The translations under genes and the position numbers were made by a program. DNA of 64,000 nt, from assembly GCF_023073355.1 (NCBI RefSeq), contig NZ_JADPJI010000008.1, forward strand, positions 620,001-684,000, read 5' to 3'. Source of the DNA: Bradyrhizobium sp. 199. Lineage in GTDB: Bacteria; Pseudomonadota; Alphaproteobacteria; Rhizobiales; Xanthobacteraceae. How positions within the stretch are numbered: the first letter of the stretch is position 1; every line of letters begins with the position of its first letter. Below are positions 61,398 through 64,000 of this stretch, one piece after another. Below the pieces are notes generated by a model. It was not told the DNA's origin. It did not search any database and saw nothing but the letters and a program-made list of their open reading frames with translations.

Positions 61398-62378
61398 CTA
61401 GCGCGGCCGGCTGCGCTCGATGATCTCGGCGGCGCCCTTACCCAGCAGATCCAGTCCCACGGCACGCCCGAGCTCGCGCGGGCGATTGGCGGGACCTGCA
61501 CGCGAGGTTTCGATCATGGTATTGCCGGAGAGATCGAGCACCGATGCGGCAAGCGACATTTGACCGCCGGCGATGGTCGAGAAGGCCGCCACCGGCGAAT
61601 TGCAGTGGCCGTTCAGCACCCACAAGACCTCGCGCTCGGCGTCCGCGCTGGCATGCGCGGCAGGATCGTCGATCGACGACAGGATTTTTCGCGTTTGCCA
61701 GTCCTGCGCAGCACATTCGACGGCGACGATGCCCTGCCCCGCCGCGGGCAGCATCTCCACCGCCGAGAATTCGTAGGCGATACGGCTAGCGAGGCCGACG
61801 CGGTCGAGGCCCGAGCGCGCCATGATCAGCGCGTCGGCCGGGCCGACGGCGCCGCCATCCGGCAGGCGCTGCTTCTCGCCATTGTCGAGCTTGCGCACGC
61901 GCGTGTCGGCGGCGCCGCGGAAGTGGATGATCTCGACGTCGGGAAACAGCCGTCGCGCATAGGCAGCGCGGCGGACGGCATTGGTGCCGATCTTCAAGCC
62001 CTTGCCGCGGGACTGGCGCAGCGCCTGCAGTGTTACGCCGTCCCGCAACACCAGCGCGTCACTGGCCGGATCGCGCGACAGCGTGGCGCCGATGACGAGG
62101 CCCGGCGTGTCCTCATTACCCGGCATGTCCTTCAGCGAATGCATCGCCGCGTGCAGCTCGCCCGACAACACGGCGGCGCGGATCTGCGCCACGAAGGCGC
62201 CGCCCTTGCCGCCATGCGGCAACAGCTTGCTGGTCTGGTCAAGATCGCCCGTGGTGTCGAACTTGACGATCTCGACGTCGAGACCGGGCACCGCGGCGGT
62301 CAGGCGGCGCGCGATCTCTTCCGTCTGTGCCAGCGCCATCGCGCTCTTGCGGGTGCCGATCCGAAGTCGAATAGTCAA
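61398..62378 (-). CDS. hemC: Divergent hydroxymethylbilane synthase (HemC-like)
   Basis: The 326-residue protein has the HemC fold and nearly all key residues: IGTRKSAMALAQ (residues 7-18), HSLKDMP with the catalytic aspartate (about 80-86), the arginine pair in GTNAVRRAAYA, RGAADTRVRKLDNGE, and the cofactor cysteine in LNGHCNSPVAAF. It differs from the usual forms at several conserved places (GTRK for GTRG, RGAAD for RGNVD). It starts with TTG; no ATG or GTG upstream gives the IGTR start, and AAGGA lies 8 bp before it. It may be a paralogue of a canonical hemC located elsewhere. Confidence 0.85.
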   Translation of the reverse strand: MTIRLRIGTRKSAMALAQTEEIARRLTAAVPGLDVEIVKFDTTGDLDQTSKLLPHGGKGGAFVAQIRAAVLSGELHAAMHSLKDMPGNEDTPGLVIGATLSRDPASDALVLRDGVTLQALRQSRGKGLKIGTNAVRRAAYARRLFPDVEIIHFRGAADTRVRKLDNGEKQRLPDGGAVGPADALIMARSGLDRVGLASRIAYEFSAVEMLPAAGQGIVAVECAAQDWQTRKILSSIDDPAAHASADAEREVLWVLNGHCNSPVAAFSTIAGGQMSLAASVLDLSGNTMIETSRAGPANRPRELGRAVGLDLLGKGAAEIIERSRPR

Positions 62379-62403
62379 GCTGTCGTCCTTTCACTGCGCG
62401 AGA

Positions 62404-63999
62404 CTACCGCGCATCCTCCAATATCATGTCGGAGGCCTTTTCGGCGATCATGATGATCGGCGCGTTGGTGTTGCCCGAGACAAGGTCCGGCATGATCGAG
62501 CCGTCGACGATGCGAAGGCCTTCGAGCCCCCTGACCTTCAATCGCTGATCGACCACGGCGAGCGCGTCGTTGCCCATACGACAGGTCGAGGTCGGATGGT
62601 AGATGGTGCTGCCGCGCTCGCGGCAATAATCCAATAGCTCGGCATCCGTGGATACCTTCGCGCCGGGATCGTACTCGCTGACAACAAACGGCTTCATCGC
62701 CGGCGCATTCAGGATCTTGCGCAGGATCTTCAGGCCCTCGACGTTGGTGCTGCGGTCGGTCTCGGTCGACATGTAGTTGATCCGGATCTCCGGCGGCACC
62801 GTCGGGTCGGCGCTCCGGATGCGCAAGCTGCCGCGACTTTCGGGGCGAAGCTGACAGACGGACGCCGTGAAGCCGGAGAAATCGTGCAGCTTCTCGCCCA
62901 TCTTGTCGGTCGAGAACGGCAGGAAATGCACCTGGATGTCGGGCGAGGCCAACCGCGGGCTGGTCTTGAAGAACGCGCCGGCGGTGCCGGCCGCGATGGT
63001 CAGCCAGCCCTTCCGGAACAGCGCATAGCGCGCGCCGGCCATGGTGCGGCGAAGCGGATGATTGACGGTGTCGTTCAGCGTGATCTTTTGCGAGCAGCGC
63101 ATGACGATGCGGACCTGCATGTGATCCTGGAGATCGTGGCCGACGCCCGGCGCGTCCAGCACGACATCGATGCCGTGCTTGCGCAGGAGGTCGCCGGGGC
63201 CGACGCCGGAGAGCTGCAGCAGCTGCGGGGAGTTGTAGGCCCCGCTCGACAGCACGATCTCTCTGCGCGCGCGGGCGCGGCGCAGGTTCGCGCCTTGGCG
63301 GTATTGGACGCCGACGGCGCGGCGGCCCTCGAACAGCACGCGCTGGCCGAGCGCGCCAGTTTCGATCTTGAGATTGCCGCGGGTCTTTGCCGGGCCGAGA
63401 TAGGCCACCGCGGTCGAGGCGCGGCGGCCGTTGCGCGTCGTGGTCTGGAACAGGCCGACGCCTTCCTGCGTGGCGCCGTTGAAGTCAGGATTGTACGGCA
63501 GACCGGTCTCGACCGCAGCGTCGATGAAGGCCTTTGACAGCGGATCGGTCACGACCATGTTGGACACCGGCAGCGGACCGCCGCTGCCATGATACTGATC
63601 GGCCCCCCGCGACTGGTTCTCGGCCTTCTTGAAATAGGGCAGCACGTCGTCATAGCCCCAGCCGGTGTTGCCGAGTTGGCGCCAGCGGTCGTAGTCCTCA
63701 TGCTGGCCACGGACATAAAGCAGACCGTTGATCGAGCTCGATCCGCCCAGCGTCTTGCCGCGCGGCTGGAACACCTGCCGTCCCTTCAGCTCGGGCTCCG
63801 GCTCGGTCTGGTACATCCAGTTGACGGTCTTCTCCTTGAACAGCTTGCCGTAGCCGAGCGGCACGTGAATCCAGATGTTGGAGTCCTTCGGGCCGGCCTC
63901 GAGCAGCAGGACGCTGTGCTTGCCGTTCGCCGAGAGTCTATTGGCGAGGACGCAGCCGGCGGAGCCGGCGCCGACAATGATGTAGTCGAATTCGGGATC
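62404..63999 (-). CDS. GMC-family oxidoreductase (choline dehydrogenase-like), 5' end outside window
   Basis: The frame continues to the end of the window with FDYIIVGAGSAGCVLANRLS, the FAD-binding fingerprint, at its first visible residues, so only a few N-terminal codons are missing. Further motifs are QVFQPRGKTLGGSSSINGLL, GAYNSPQLLQLSGVG (GMC signature 2) and, near the C-terminus, YHPTSTCRMG with the catalytic histidine, followed by IVDGSIMPDLVSGNTNAPII. The substrate is an alcohol, possibly choline or a polyethylene-glycol-type alcohol; it cannot be decided. It lies 25 bp upstream of hemC on the same strand. Confidence 0.93.
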   Translation of the reverse strand, partial: DPEFDYIIVGAGSAGCVLANRLSANGKHSVLLLEAGPKDSNIWIHVPLGYGKLFKEKTVNWMYQTEPEPELKGRQVFQPRGKTLGGSSSINGLLYVRGQHEDYDRWRQLGNTGWGYDDVLPYFKKAENQSRGADQYHGSGGPLPVSNMVVTDPLSKAFIDAAVETGLPYNPDFNGATQEGVGLFQTTTRNGRRASTAVAYLGPAKTRGNLKIETGALGQRVLFEGRRAVGVQYRQGANLRRARARREIVLSSGAYNSPQLLQLSGVGPGDLLRKHGIDVVLDAPGVGHDLQDHMQVRIVMRCSQKITLNDTVNHPLRRTMAGARYALFRKGWLTIAAGTAGAFFKTSPRLASPDIQVHFLPFSTDKMGEKLHDFSGFTASVCQLRPESRGSLRIRSADPTVPPEIRINYMSTETDRSTNVEGLKILRKILNAPAMKPFVVSEYDPGAKVSTDAELLDYCRERGSTIYHPTSTCRMGNDALAVVDQRLKVRGLEGLRIVDGSIMPDLVSGNTNAPIIMIAEKASDMILEDAR

Positions 64000-64000
64000 G

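Overview
The window is a GC-rich stretch of chromosome from an alphaproteobacterium, most likely Bradyrhizobium or a close relative in the Nitrobacteraceae. The reasons are the rhizobial-type glycerol ABC transporter operon (glpR, glpD, glpS-T-P-Q-U-V), the ScfR-type regulator divergent from isocitrate lyase, DUF4170 and DUF2946 proteins, and several families of palindromic intergenic repeats that I associate with bradyrhizobia. I found no tRNA or rRNA gene, CRISPR array, insertion sequence or prophage. The window is cut through a gene at each end.

Layout. 1-3.6 kb: the end of a membrane protein, then a perfect Zur-type palindrome in front of a DUF2946 protein and a ZnuD-like TonB receptor (outer-membrane zinc uptake). 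3.8-9.2 kb: GNAT, a two-gene glycosyltransferase/membrane-protein operon, Nudix hydrolase, metallophosphoesterase and small proteins. 9-12.6 kb: isocitrate lyase with its divergent ScfR-like regulator (glyoxylate shunt). 12.7-19.8 kb: small secreted proteins, an HExxH protein, TPR protein, HtpX, lytic transglycosylase, DUF1993 protein and Old Yellow Enzyme. 20-29.5 kb: the glp operon for glycerol import and oxidation, with a Phd/PIN toxin-antitoxin pair on the opposite strand between glpD and glpR. 29.5-37.5 kb: HAD phosphatase, an NTF2-like protein, and a fatty-acid oxidation operon (fadE-fadA-fadB-thioesterase). 37.6-45.1 kb: flavin reductase, TetR, RND pump and adaptor, MFS transporter. 45.2-54.3 kb: YcaQ-like glycosylase, OmpA-family protein, PMT-like glycosyltransferase, a FecR/autotransporter pair, two VOC proteins, cupin and CsbD. 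54.4-64 kb: FKBP, gamma-glutamyltransferase-like protein, TrhO-SlyX, diguanylate cyclase, hemE and a divergent hemC (convergent), and a GMC oxidoreductase that runs off the end.

How the genes work together. Three metabolic blocks are clear: glycerol to dihydroxyacetone phosphate (glp), fatty acids to acetyl-CoA (fad), and acetyl-CoA assimilation through isocitrate lyase. Most other genes are envelope or housekeeping functions. I found no clear undescribed multi-gene system such as a defence island. The observations most worth following are: the two glycerol-transporter ATPases carry complementary defects, so that one composite ATP site looks complete and the other degenerate; the Zur box; the toxin-antitoxin pair inside the glp locus; the FecR/autotransporter pair with an in-frame 24-bp tandem duplication; a divergent, TTG-started HemC; and the families of palindromic intergenic repeats.
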